Positions 54,801 to 61,502 of a stretch of 64,000 bases of DNA are shown piece after piece. Source of the DNA: Leptospira gomenensis (GTDB lineage: Bacteria > Spirochaetota > Leptospiria > Leptospirales > Leptospiraceae); contig NZ_RQFA01000015.1 in assembly GCF_004770155.1 (NCBI RefSeq), positions 31,590 to 95,589 of the forward strand, in the 5' to 3' direction. The notes under the pieces were generated by a model. It worked only from the letters and a program-made list of their open reading frames with translations, searched no databases and was not told the origin of the DNA. The position numbers were made by a program, and so were the translations under genes. Positions within the stretch are counted from its first letter, which is position 1. Every line of letters starts with the position of its first letter.

Positions 54801-57800
54801 TTTGAACAACGCTTCCTTTACTTCTCTTCCGAAACGCACGAACGAACACATGAATTCGATTCTTTTTCCCGCGCCGGAAACGAGAGGTTTCCGTGCGGGC
54901 GCGGGCTCCGGTCCGGGTTCGGCCTCGTCGTACGAAAATCAATACGGCGTCGCCCTCAACGTGCAGACGATGGCCCAGGTTTTCTTTTTACAACAGTTGG
55001 ATCTGGTCTGTATGGGTATGTGTCTTTTGACCTTCACCTACGTGAACGAGATCAACACCTACAACAACAATAAGAACCAGGTGGCGACCTCGGTGGATTC
55101 GATCAAGTCGGAAGCGGCTACGCTGAAGAGTTTGTATTCGCAACTGCAAGAGTTGACCGACGTGGACGACACCAATCAACTTTTGAGCGTGTTGGGTCGT
55201 CCGGAGTTCGGTTTAACGTCCGCGGATTTGGCGATGATAGAAAGGTCCAATCCGGCGAGCAACAGTCTGAAAGACCTCGTCTGGAAGTCGAGCGCGGATT
55301 CGCTTTCTCCTTTGTCGTTTAACGATCTTACCGGTAGCGACGGTCTGCGTTTGGCTCAACAGAAGGCGATCCACGATCAGTTCGGCAACTATGTCCGCGC
55401 GGGGGAATTCGCCGCGGGTTCGACGTCCGCGACCACGGAAAAAACGGATCAGTACGGTCGTCAGACCGCTTTGATGGTCGGTGCGGACGAATTTTTGGAC
55501 GCGTTAGGCGTGCTTGCCGAGGCGCAGTATCATGTCGCGAGGGACGCGTATTACGCGAAGGCCGAAGGTTTTGTGAAACAAGTGGGCAGCGGCGCGGATA
55601 AGATCGCCGTGAAGGTGGACGCGAAGACCGTTCTTCAGGATCGGGAACAGTTCACCGCCGATTTGATGAAGAAGATCACGCGCACGACGAACGGGGAAAC
55701 GGTTGCGCTTAACGTGGAAACGGCGATTTACAAATCCGTTTTGAACGATTATATGGGCGAGTCGGGCGTAGTGTCGCAGATTTTCAACGCCGAACTGCAA
55801 CAAAGAGCGGATCAACAGAAACTTCAATGGGATTTGAAGGAAAAGGAATTTTACGATTTAAAGGGCGATTGGATCCAGAACGTGAGTTATCTCAAACAAA
55901 CGGGCGTTAAACGCTGGGAGAACATGGTTCAGGAGTTTCAATCGAAGTGGTCGGGTTGGAGAGCGGACTTTAAGGCGGAACACGAGGCGAACCAGGCGGT
56001 TTTTCTAGAACGGATCGAAAGCGCCGTGGTTAAAAAAGAAACTTGGACGAAGGACTTTCTTCAGAAGAGCAGCGAACAAGCGGACGAGTTGTCTTTGCGG
56101 CAGATGTACGATTCGATTGCGGGTATCGTGAGTGCGATGCAGGAGAATTTACCCCAGGGCGTGAACGTCAACGTCAACGTGAACGACATTCTCTCCAATA
56201 TCCTTTCCAAACAACCGGGTAGTATTTCGGCTTCTTTGATCGATCGGGCTTCGAACATCGATACCAACTTCTTTTTGAACGAGGTGAAAAAATACAACTT
56301 CAACGACAGCGGCGTGAAGGAAAAGTTTAAGAGTATGATGCAGGATATGGACAAGTTGTCCCAGAACCTGATCATCCTCCAGACCTTGGAAAGTTTGCGT
56401 AGTTTGCCGCAGTCGTTTGCGGAGACGATCAAGACGCAGAACACGGCCACCGATCAACAGTTGGACAGCACGATGGCCTACGGAGGTTTTGCGCGCGTGG
56501 GTGCGATGTATGTCCGTACGATCAAAACGGCTTCGGGCGGGGACGAGGTGCAGACGTTAGCCACGTATGTTCCGTTTTTCTACGATCCTCCGAACAAGTT
56601 TCCTTCGGTGAAGGATTCGAACGGAACGGTTTGGGATATGGGAAAACCGGACGCATTGATCAACGGGGACAAGGTTCCGAGTCCGAGCGATTTGACGGTG
56701 ATGGTTCGTTTGGCGAAGAACCAGATGGGCGCTGACTTTAAGAAGGTTTTTAATCCCGCCAAAGAACACAACTACGAAGCGGAATTGGGTCTGTTTAATC
56801 CCGCAGACGCGATGGACGCGTACAACGACTTTGTGGAAGGCGTGACGAGCGGTGACAGCGTTTCCTGTATGAACAAAAAAGCCGAGGATTGTGTGAAGTC
56901 CGCGGTTAACTCGGGCTTTCTTGTAGGAAACGTTCCGGATGGAGCGTATGGAGTGGCGCAGTTCGGTCAGTTTTACGCGATCCTTTCCGCCAAAAAGGAA
57001 ATGGACAAACGCAAAGGTAAGATGGATGCGGCCCGCAAACGCAAGTCGGGAGGAATGGGCCGTTTTTACAATCAGTTGGGCACGATCGGAGAGGGCTTGG
57101 GAGAAGCCGTAAAGGGCTTTGGACAGATGGTAGTGAGCGGAGCGAAAGCATATCATGAAATGATGATCGGTAATTTCAACTCGGCAAAGAGCGATTTGAA
57201 AGCGGCCGGAAAAGCCGGCGAGCGAGGTTTGCAAGGCGCCATGTATGCCGTATCCGGCGTGTTGGACTTTGTGGCGTTTGCCGTAGAGACAGTGGCTGAG
57301 GCGGGTCTTGCGTATTTTAGTTCCGGAATATTGAATATGCAAAATACCGGTTTAGACGGTAAGTTTGCGGAGGCGAACTACGAGTTAGACAAATTAAAGA
57401 ATCGTAATAAAAGCCAAGAGCAGTTAAACCAATTGGGGGTTCGTACCGGTGCGGAGATGTATGCGAACGATGCGATGTTGGACAAGGTTGTAAGCACAAC
57501 GTTAGCAGTAACGGGTATCATCGGAACGATCCTTTCGTTTGTTCCTTTTCCTCCCGTAGCAGCGGCAGGAGCTACGATGGCGATCGGCTCAGCAATCGGG
57601 ATGGCGGCTTGGAAGAGCTTTCGAGGCACGTATGAGGGTGGTGCTGCTGGAGCGATGGCAGGAGTAGCGAGTGCTGGGATCAACTACGCCTTGGAGAAAG
57701 CGAGCTTAGGAGCTGTGAACGTGAACCTGAGCTACAGCTATGCTGGCGGCTTTGGAGTGGGAGTGAACGTAGGAGCGGGTCTTGCAGCTGGAGTGAGCTA

Positions 57801-58944
57801 CAACGAGAAGAGCGGCTTTGGAGTGAGCGCAGGAGTTGCGGGTAACGGAGTGTCATTGATGTATACGGAGAACTTCGGCAAAGGGGATGTGAGAGCGAGC
57901 CACGGCTGGCAGGCTCAGTTAGGCGGCTTGGAAGTGAGCTACGACAACTTATCCGGTTATTCGGCGAGTTTTCAAGCGGCGAGTACGATGTTCGGAGATA
58001 CGAATTTAAAGATGACGAGCTCGCTTACGTGGTCCGAGCAGAACGGCTTTAACGGTTCAATATCTTACAACTTTCTGACAAAGGAGCAGATGGCTAAGGA
58101 AGCCGCGAAGCATGCTCAGAAGAACACGCAACAGAATCAAGGGAATCTGTTCTTGAATATCATGGACGGTTTGGGTTACAACTTGGGTGGTAGAGAAGGT
58201 GAACCTACGTTATGGGACAATATCCAAGGAGCGTTCACCGGAGCTTGGCACCAACTCACGAACCCACTGGAGACGTTAGGCAATATCGGGAACGGTTTTA
58301 GAAAACTTGGGAAAGGGCTCGCCGGTTTGGCTTCGGATGCTTGGGATGGGATTAGTGGGTTGTTTGGTGGGAAAAAGCCTGATCAAGTTGTAATGATGCC
58401 CGCAATGGGAGAACAAGTTAGATCAAGAAATGGAAATGTTAATCAATCATATAATATTCCTGTTTTAGAAAGTGATGGTTCTAACTATAAGCCAAATTAT
58501 CCGAAGGATAAAACTGAGACTTTTGATCTTCAAGTGGATAGGGCAGATTTAAAAAATCTTGAAGGAATTGTTGAAAAATTTAAAAAAGAAATGCTCAGTG
58601 CTTGGAAAGACTCAAATCCTGATAAGCCAATTAGCAAAAGAAAGGAGCAAGGATTTTTTATATATAAAGACGATAAAAGTAATGAATTATTTATTGTAAG
58701 GAATGGTGTCAAAAGTGTAGATTATAAGACAATGAGTGTGCCTAAAGATTTACCTATTATTCCCGGAAAAAGCCCTGTGGCATTTTTTCATACGCATCCA
58801 AATACCCGAGGTGAAAATTTATCTCCTATTGCGTCTCCAAATGACATGCATAGAGCCGACGTTGATTGGAAGATACCTGTGATAACGATGTCTCCTGAGG
58901 GAACTTCATTTTACGGGCCTCAGGTGAATTATCAAAATTACTAA
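45892..58944 (+). CDS. Giant coiled-coil protein with conserved hydrophobic/Gly-rich tail and variable C-terminal toxin-like domain
   Basis: At 4,350 residues it is by far the largest gene in the window and resembles the very long Leptospira structural proteins (I think the TIGR04388 family, not checked). Residues 1-135 form an unusually long N-terminal region with a membrane segment (KAVALPMVLVFLFEFAVVPFF). Most of the protein to about 3700 is charged, Ala/Lys/Glu/Asp-rich helix, with a tandem pair of about 24 residues (NPTFLDVNGKLP and TPTYRDANGKVP) near 1580-1640. From 3822 it has a hydrophobic Gly/Ala/Pro segment and a beta-type Gly/aromatic repeat, ending in MMPAMG (4168-4173). Residues 4174-4350 carry the variable C-terminal domain, a JAMM-like fold. 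The carrier is likely surface-exposed or exported by an unknown route. Confidence 0.82.
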   Translation: MLNPNSSRSFSVSPNENSPAYFLDNSNIPFFAYRRLRSLFDRGIGFLPSRLSRFRKSVPLGSASVSGPRPDGEVFVREASDLLAGKIRVASLASGLRWTKAVALPMVLVFLFEFAVVPFFEFSSLAADPFDLNFENKNKAKGRLESYYNAAEKATDATQWQNVVESGKRILGAEWEANANLEIEKELKKFTGTSAAREELRIQLQDQKRTVAIRWEEDLENEMLEKRGAWKANRNKQDFESYFTTDKKKEIRTALENLVKAADAAKNAATGDANTRLAAWDGAIQSGITGVRALWENNIVSIKGSILGSASAVELSGLEKIEFEKKLNEIEAYYKNYFNLEENGVKLPARQSLVKSLNRDTDIAIAQEQDPTKLTELLIEKTKQELDPASGQLLSNLDDFGDLPSNYEDVSGENPQEKILQALQNGQALWDEAIERLIVKKLEYDRQAEDKRVRNEDKWSKAYYALLEAKAKWTQEIDKQIQDGLKKWDESELKLKQNKEKALQELNQYLSVSQEQYVAHLSGMQGTILSSADTISSIVSNIAWYQDQIDKENKKSPPDAALINTYTIERNKWSALQTQFRQYVASVQNKIHDEDILGNNGGSGVLNDNGSSSDPYLYSSAEFEFRLAKAELAEIEKKKARAQAVVNYAEANVNVANMASIQSELNTAKSAYESRQNAYLALLQQLNGTSPVVGGTTGTDPNSGSSTGSSAPPANTSLSELEAAKKLAEEKSAALAVAQSELAAARKRFDEAKQLQILALNNSPEMLGDIGSLNTDAATYDPNNPNGGIKFEIYQADLQISEAREKLKENEKVYFSKNYNQTNAQRTEDFFGDLWNRIQSFETGKEKLKLLEDAVSDSGRTLLQKVSDLLRPDNTVLVSVFGNQGAAQVKAQLQSLTDALAKKVRDEQNGNVEKEKLPFAVEKFSASLDPLVVQSDNLLSQFDDADKGQYQAFHSKMNEISSFLGSFSSSLNVNGSYLQLDDFNVWKSGLSDSLGKWGDQLSAFQSAKSDFSQALNVYRTYATAHPGAEASLEFQLEIQKVTVAFGKYQQKTSDLQAYWSELSTRSSHIRLEALDRLQKARTLVDMSTLDMNTRTNLKSQIDSFRSSFLKKNASGQDIPDDISSLIAGTGLSFSGAASAFSNYSSQYSNYRNTIDERSAILGGMSSILTQALESQRANVTAQKAQLGFLLDEDGDIEDLQNTVSGVEESAKIEAAKLDARVAEILFEKLGNLGSDAADRKLDPIYLGLSNEINELYSNFSGSTDSILEIRARKIALAYLKNASQSISQTFMSNSEYSKFKADLAKTRDRTLATLSFYEDDHGFLDEDDRFAFRLSDDESERRKASEYFSFGSTFVFANQVFQESSVWLNLAGSMKGFSDAVKSGAILSGLRDDFFNAQESDASGLFQELISAAGVGSYSSVDFYKDSIRSQTGPDVVDSAKIAQKKAELAALLAGITDPQAQLAKLIQTGDLSSVFGLLTGTNVQQDLVAWQKEIADANALFNNLDANLQGPIANLSSQFDSLLNFFNSPAFSQMQSFANDIVASMDALKNLTDSNLPIYDPVADADGNSPYVGAPDQDGDPVGSPSWNPTFLDVNGKLPWESGYRSDRLRFSVAWTPTYRDANGKVPGDAGYNAGNLRILGYSKPLEDLDTSALTAKKNAFLSELAQLNSIKSNAQSKLAVYRSSLNALSAFRAAHPSDFATANNGQYLSLVQQLRTDGLALVGTHSSTVAFLGNVSSKFQDLRSEQQFLTRLSKQALGLPIDKILVPQVAIGFTFPPLPADPLELPLSSPLRSDISTGNPGNYFVVPTSSRNIVQQVARLDFAKFKETSQFSDLGSNGSYFFSYNLSSANSGLSAAAQSVSLKVDAWVSALQGKDAPLNALAGRLDDLNDRIVFYAAGSGPNQIGQNDLVAIVANMRDFLLQKSLEGVEFNPALKQMVEAAGAFTDEIENIQFLQQYPSTDKAVSFANLTAAQEAQKTLSAVASLSSDLSSFLSGNPPIFSNLGQVQSLLEKYEILKNKPMDQAKFESEFRSKLGDAHWLNAFHVYRDKLAAAEAFFSPATQAKIDRLKENSWDLFKRNLANAYLSNRVGNPILTEFLDELRAGKFSVLVPNQGAVEIDSKFLGKAMSDAQILEVGDYLKPFDAMATVQRQGLVSDLNTFLLNFDPDMRDELKSVSLVNQFATIRSQIAQGKVFPDRDLPAELKDFALIASFEFFLSNTKQETTVLEGTTSVKKMVAKFDPSSADSRRAAMSEFLLKLGPVHKSGPDGSPVLDPSRQAEIESLTNGYLANYGSKNPSSFLNVQILKDFEARNAYYAEKDLRISRNADPSTPADQRRDELSYDDLSALRDWIVEAKFDPSTESAIVESARMDFLLSHYLGEDTEDVSAEDLAKNPDLANFYGSGGSGYFSQMDAFFASKGLAVLSDAEKDRFRLLSSGTADAWGLWQYDPSGLISREIFIQNFEYADEYKDLTSSLGDESIRLKKELADADRDIRKEKFVYDYRSGLIKFNSYQSFLGVPTDNVASDVLTNESLAIQGRLRELEMDAEQKLGGLFNLLENHRSLVFDGTPLEDALPSDPIQTKADLNPGLRTAAKVMSSSYSLSDGVLSRDASGNFAFESDFANLKARLDQALNVVSPGSVDYDKYADTINSQSGLIGTLKNTIKTAGQSYAVLKGMLLNGVNPQAELNAATVAFNAANALIEGPTGLKKQFEDAQAAVTLKQSEYLNKQQEVSDAYNLMLSAQDTFNQKAALFDYATLLEYSKHNIYQAENNNPASADGSGIPAGYIDTPKKLALDRLAAVQKELDEKQLQVAALEKKLAAQIGVGDLNAYVQNEKQEAEKWALLAVKFNTAESLLRQKVADLKRQIGNQQARFDQAMDGLYGIAPPFSKQSVGMLDSLEGSLNFDGASYLKAEQWNRDRTRMAEGFLSGRIGTMDVMTAYQWDYAQGLNAEMQPFNLNEFTNRWGGVLNNASFTSLPKRTNEHMNSILFPAPETRGFRAGAGSGPGSASSYENQYGVALNVQTMAQVFFLQQLDLVCMGMCLLTFTYVNEINTYNNNKNQVATSVDSIKSEAATLKSLYSQLQELTDVDDTNQLLSVLGRPEFGLTSADLAMIERSNPASNSLKDLVWKSSADSLSPLSFNDLTGSDGLRLAQQKAIHDQFGNYVRAGEFAAGSTSATTEKTDQYGRQTALMVGADEFLDALGVLAEAQYHVARDAYYAKAEGFVKQVGSGADKIAVKVDAKTVLQDREQFTADLMKKITRTTNGETVALNVETAIYKSVLNDYMGESGVVSQIFNAELQQRADQQKLQWDLKEKEFYDLKGDWIQNVSYLKQTGVKRWENMVQEFQSKWSGWRADFKAEHEANQAVFLERIESAVVKKETWTKDFLQKSSEQADELSLRQMYDSIAGIVSAMQENLPQGVNVNVNVNDILSNILSKQPGSISASLIDRASNIDTNFFLNEVKKYNFNDSGVKEKFKSMMQDMDKLSQNLIILQTLESLRSLPQSFAETIKTQNTATDQQLDSTMAYGGFARVGAMYVRTIKTASGGDEVQTLATYVPFFYDPPNKFPSVKDSNGTVWDMGKPDALINGDKVPSPSDLTVMVRLAKNQMGADFKKVFNPAKEHNYEAELGLFNPADAMDAYNDFVEGVTSGDSVSCMNKKAEDCVKSAVNSGFLVGNVPDGAYGVAQFGQFYAILSAKKEMDKRKGKMDAARKRKSGGMGRFYNQLGTIGEGLGEAVKGFGQMVVSGAKAYHEMMIGNFNSAKSDLKAAGKAGERGLQGAMYAVSGVLDFVAFAVETVAEAGLAYFSSGILNMQNTGLDGKFAEANYELDKLKNRNKSQEQLNQLGVRTGAEMYANDAMLDKVVSTTLAVTGIIGTILSFVPFPPVAAAGATMAIGSAIGMAAWKSFRGTYEGGAAGAMAGVASAGINYALEKASLGAVNVNLSYSYAGGFGVGVNVGAGLAAGVSYNEKSGFGVSAGVAGNGVSLMYTENFGKGDVRASHGWQAQLGGLEVSYDNLSGYSASFQAASTMFGDTNLKMTSSLTWSEQNGFNGSISYNFLTKEQMAKEAAKHAQKNTQQNQGNLFLNIMDGLGYNLGGREGEPTLWDNIQGAFTGAWHQLTNPLETLGNIGNGFRKLGKGLAGLASDAWDGISGLFGGKKPDQVVMMPAMGEQVRSRNGNVNQSYNIPVLESDGSNYKPNYPKDKTETFDLQVDRADLKNLEGIVEKFKKEMLSAWKDSNPDKPISKRKEQGFFIYKDDKSNELFIVRNGVKSVDYKTMSVPKDLPIIPGKSPVAFFHTHPNTRGENLSPIASPNDMHRADVDWKIPVITMSPEGTSFYGPQVNYQNY
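57355..58410 (+). repeat. Conserved pre-toxin block, copy 1 (in the giant gene)
   Basis: Bases 57355-58410 encode DGKFAEANYELDK to VVMMPAMG, residues 3822-4173. The same 1,056 bp occur at 59643-60698 with no net insertion or deletion (constant offset of 2,288 bp), differing at roughly ten residues. A shorter and more divergent copy occurs at 62264-62928. The block comprises a coil, a hydrophobic Pro/Gly hairpin (LSFVPFPPVAAAGATMAIG) and a beta-rich Gly repeat. Confidence 0.9.
58411..58941 (+). other. Variable C-terminal domain 1 of the giant protein (JAMM/DUF4329-like)
   Basis: This is residues 4174-4350, encoded in AT-rich DNA (15 of 60 bases are G or C at 58441-58500, against 33 of 60 at 57901-57960). 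It carries KEQGFFIYKDD, an FFHTHPN histidine pair and ASPND with the Asp ligand, the JAMM/MPN order E, HxH, SxxD, though with a 12-residue gap between HTH and S. Domains of this type (DUF4329 and Tox-JAB) are found at the C-terminus of polymorphic toxins. Peptidase or deubiquitinase-like activity is inferred, not shown. Confidence 0.7.
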
Positions 58945-58965
58945 TATGGGAGAGATTGAATTTAT

Positions 58966-59343
58966 ATGAACTTTGTTAATCGTCTGTTTTCAGGACTTCT
59001 TTTCTCGACTGTAGGATTCGCAGTGTCAGGAGTTGAATTGAATCGAAAGTTGAATGCTAAAGAAAAGGAATTGGTAAAGATTTATGAACAGTATTCAAAG
59101 GCAAATTGGTATAAGCCGTTTACTAATATTAAATATATCGTTCAGATAACAGAGGTTCTTAATTGTTGGGATCCTTATGAAGAAATGTATGATCCAACAA
59201 TAAAAAATAAACTTTCAAGCCATTTAAATAAAGAATGTTGGCGGATTACTTATGAATTGCCTGAAGGCTATATGGGGGGAACTCCAGTTGTCTTTATTGA
59301 TAAAAAGACAATGCAGGTTCTGCATGCGTACGGGACCCAGTAG
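58966..59343 (+). CDS. Candidate immunity protein for C-terminal domain 1
   Basis: This 125-residue protein begins 22 bp after the giant gene stop, with GGGAGAG upstream. It has a hydrophobic N-terminus (RLFSGLLFSTVGFAVSG) that may be a signal peptide or membrane anchor, then a polar domain with YEQYSKANWYKPFTNI, two cysteines (LNCWDPY, ECWRIT) and a C-terminal beta end (TPVVFIDKKTMQVLHAYG). I do not recognise the family. Its position directly after the variable domain, its small size and its AT-rich codon use are those of an immunity gene in a polymorphic toxin locus. An exported location would fit a toxin that acts in the periplasm. Confidence 0.55.
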   Translation: MNFVNRLFSGLLFSTVGFAVSGVELNRKLNAKEKELVKIYEQYSKANWYKPFTNIKYIVQITEVLNCWDPYEEMYDPTIKNKLSSHLNKECWRITYELPEGYMGGTPVVFIDKKTMQVLHAYGTQ

Positions 59344-59373
59344 ATCACGCGCATCATTTACAGAAATCACTGC

Positions 59374-59636
59374 TGAACCATGTTTAAAGTTTGTGCAATA
59401 AGACCTACGCTGAACGCTGCAAATCCTGTTGTGACTGGTATGAAAATGGGGAAGTGCAGTGTATGTGCACAAACACCCCGCGAGCGATCGATGCGTGGTC
59501 AAGTTATTGGTATTAGGGAAAATGAATATTCCAAAAGCAGTATTCAATAACTTGACCGAAGCGGAGAGCGCGACCCGGCGCAACACGGCGTTACGCGTCT
59601 CTACGGATCGGCTTCGCAGGGACGCGGCCGGAGAAA
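59374..59636. ncRNA. Inter-cassette element, copy A
   Basis: A 263-bp element repeated at 61996-62263. It begins TGAACCATG and has a near-identical 120-bp part that is open as a 33-codon frame (MFKVCAIRPTLN...). Then comes stem 1 (GGTCAAGTTATT 59497-59508 with AATAACTTGACC 59546-59557, a 13th G-C pair possible) around a 37-nt variable loop. A constant spacer GAAGCGGAGAG leads to stem 2 (CGCGACCC 59569-59576 with GGGACGCG 59619-59626, A.A mismatch), around a 42-nt variable loop. It may be a structured RNA or a folded recombination site; the type given is a guess. Confidence 0.5.
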
Positions 59637-59642
59637 TCGTAG

Positions 59643-60698
59643 GACGGTAAGTTTGCGGAGGCGAACTACGAGTTAGACAAATTAAAGAATCGTAATAAAA
59701 GCCAAGAGCAGTTAAATCAATTGGGTGTTCGTACCGGTGCGGAGATGTATGCGAACGATGCGATGTTGGACAAGGTGGTAAGCACAACGTTAGCGGTAAC
59801 GGGTATCATCGGCACGATCCTTTCGTTTGTTCCTTTTCCTCCGGTAGCAGCGGCAGGAGCTACGATGGCGATCGGCTCAGCAATCGGCATGGCGGCTTGG
59901 AAAAGTTTCCGAGGCACGTATGAGGGTGGAGCGGCCGGCGCGGCAGCTGGAATTGCAAGCGCTGGGATCAACTACGCACTGGACAAAGCGAGCTTAGGAG
60001 CTGTAAACGTGAACCTGAGCTACAGCTATGCCGGCGGCTTTGGAGTGGGAGTGAACGTAGGAGAGGGTCTTGCAGCTGGAGTGAGCTACAACGAGAAGAG
60101 CGGCTTTGGAGTGAGCGCAGGAGTTGCGGGTAACGGAGTGTCATTGATGTATACGGAGAACTTCGGCAAAGGGGATGTGAGAGCGAGCCACGGCTGGCAG
60201 GCGCAGTTAGGCGGCTTGGAAGTGAGCTACGACAATTTATCCGGTTACTCGGCGAGTTTTCAAGCGGCGAGTACGATGTTCGGAGATACGAATTTAAAGA
60301 TGACGAGCTCGCTTACGTGGTCCGAGCAGAACGGCTTTAACGGTTCAATATCTTACAACTTTCTGACAAAGGAGCAGATGGCTAAGGAAGCCGCGAAGAA
60401 TGCTCAGAAGAACACGCAACAGAATCAAGAGAATCTGTTCTTGAATATCATGGACGGTTTGGGTTACAACTTGGGTGGTAGAGAAGGTGAACCTACGTTA
60501 TGGGACAATATCCAGGGAGCGTTCTCCGGTGCTTGGCACCAACTTACGAACCCACTGGAGACGTTAGGCAATATCGGGAACGGTTTTAGCAAACTTGGGA
60601 AAGGGCTCGCCGGTTTGGCTTCGGGTGCTTGGGATGGGATTAGTGGGTTGTTTGGTGGGAAAAAGCCTGAACAAGTGGTGATGATGCCCGCAATGGGA
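59643..60698 (+). repeat. Conserved pre-toxin block, copy 2 (orphan)
   Basis: This 1,056-bp copy matches 57355-58410 without indels. It starts at GACGGTAAG with an in-frame TAG stop codon immediately before it (59640-59642), so it cannot be translated as an extension of anything upstream. It ends at MMPAMG. Confidence 0.9.
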
Positions 60699-61502
60699 AT
60701 GCCTATGGACGAAAAAGATTTTATCAATCAAGTAGGCAAAGACAGAACTTTGGAAAATATTATCACTGGCAATATAGATCCGAAAAGTCCGCAAGGGATG
60801 CAGATGATTATGGCATTGGAGGAATTAGGTTTACTTGATCAAACAGTGAAAGCGACAAAGGGAATCCCGAGCGACTCGACTGATCAATTACCTGAAGATA
60901 TGAAGAAACAATTACTTAGTACAGCCGATCGTTTAACAGCAAAAAGCCAAGATGGTTCGATTACTGCGTCTGAGTTAAGTTTACTAAAAGGTATTTTCAA
61001 TACTTTTAACAAATATGGTATTGATCATCCGGGGATGTCGATGGACTCTGATAGTAATATTTACGTCGGAGGGAAGCCTAAGTCTTCTAAGCCGTATGAG
61101 AGCTCAGTTACACCAATGACTGACGCTGGAAATGCGATGCAACCGGGTGCGACGGTAAAAGACGTTTTAATTAACATGGCCGAGAGATCCGGAGACGGAA
61201 CGAAGGCGTTAAGCGTTTATGGAAAATTTTTTGGAGCCATAGGAGCTGCGTTTAGTGCGTTGAACGTTTATAAGATTGGTGATGAAATTTTTACTGCAGG
61301 AAAAGCAACTAATAGCCAAGTTGTAGATGGTATTTGGAATACGGCTGGTTTTGCTATGCAGTTAGGTTTACTTGGAGGTCTCAGTTTTTTAACTCCATTG
61401 GTTCTGGGGCATGCGGCGATATCGGTTGGTTTATACTTTGCAGATCAGTATTACAAAGAGAAAACTGGTAAAACAACGCTTCAAAATTGGTTCGATTATT
61501 AA
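59721..61502 (+). CDS. Orphan toxin cassette 2: conserved block plus hydrophobic C-terminal domain
   Basis: The frame is open from 59643 to 61502. The TTG at 59721 is the first reasonable start in the copy of the giant protein's tail (GVRTGAEMYANDAML...), but no good ribosome site precedes it. After MMPAMG the sequence (about 268 residues) is different: a polar helical part (VGKDRTLENIITGNIDPKSP) and then two long hydrophobic stretches, GKFFGAIGAAFSALNVYKIG and TAGFAMQLGLLGGLSFLTPL, ending KTTLQNWFDY. This looks like a pore-forming (colicin-like) domain. It is related to the C-terminal domain of cassette 3. The stop overlaps the next ATG as TAATG. Probably a silent donor cassette. Confidence 0.6.
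   Translation: MGVRTGAEMYANDAMLDKVVSTTLAVTGIIGTILSFVPFPPVAAAGATMAIGSAIGMAAWKSFRGTYEGGAAGAAAGIASAGINYALDKASLGAVNVNLSYSYAGGFGVGVNVGEGLAAGVSYNEKSGFGVSAGVAGNGVSLMYTENFGKGDVRASHGWQAQLGGLEVSYDNLSGYSASFQAASTMFGDTNLKMTSSLTWSEQNGFNGSISYNFLTKEQMAKEAAKNAQKNTQQNQENLFLNIMDGLGYNLGGREGEPTLWDNIQGAFSGAWHQLTNPLETLGNIGNGFSKLGKGLAGLASGAWDGISGLFGGKKPEQVVMMPAMGMPMDEKDFINQVGKDRTLENIITGNIDPKSPQGMQMIMALEELGLLDQTVKATKGIPSDSTDQLPEDMKKQLLSTADRLTAKSQDGSITASELSLLKGIFNTFNKYGIDHPGMSMDSDSNIYVGGKPKSSKPYESSVTPMTDAGNAMQPGATVKDVLINMAERSGDGTKALSVYGKFFGAIGAAFSALNVYKIGDEIFTAGKATNSQVVDGIWNTAGFAMQLGLLGGLSFLTPLVLGHAAISVGLYFADQYYKEKTGKTTLQNWFDY

Noticed and set aside
59459..59650. 63-codon frame in the inter-cassette element
   Set aside because: It crosses both stems and variable loops, is not kept in copy B, and has no start signal.
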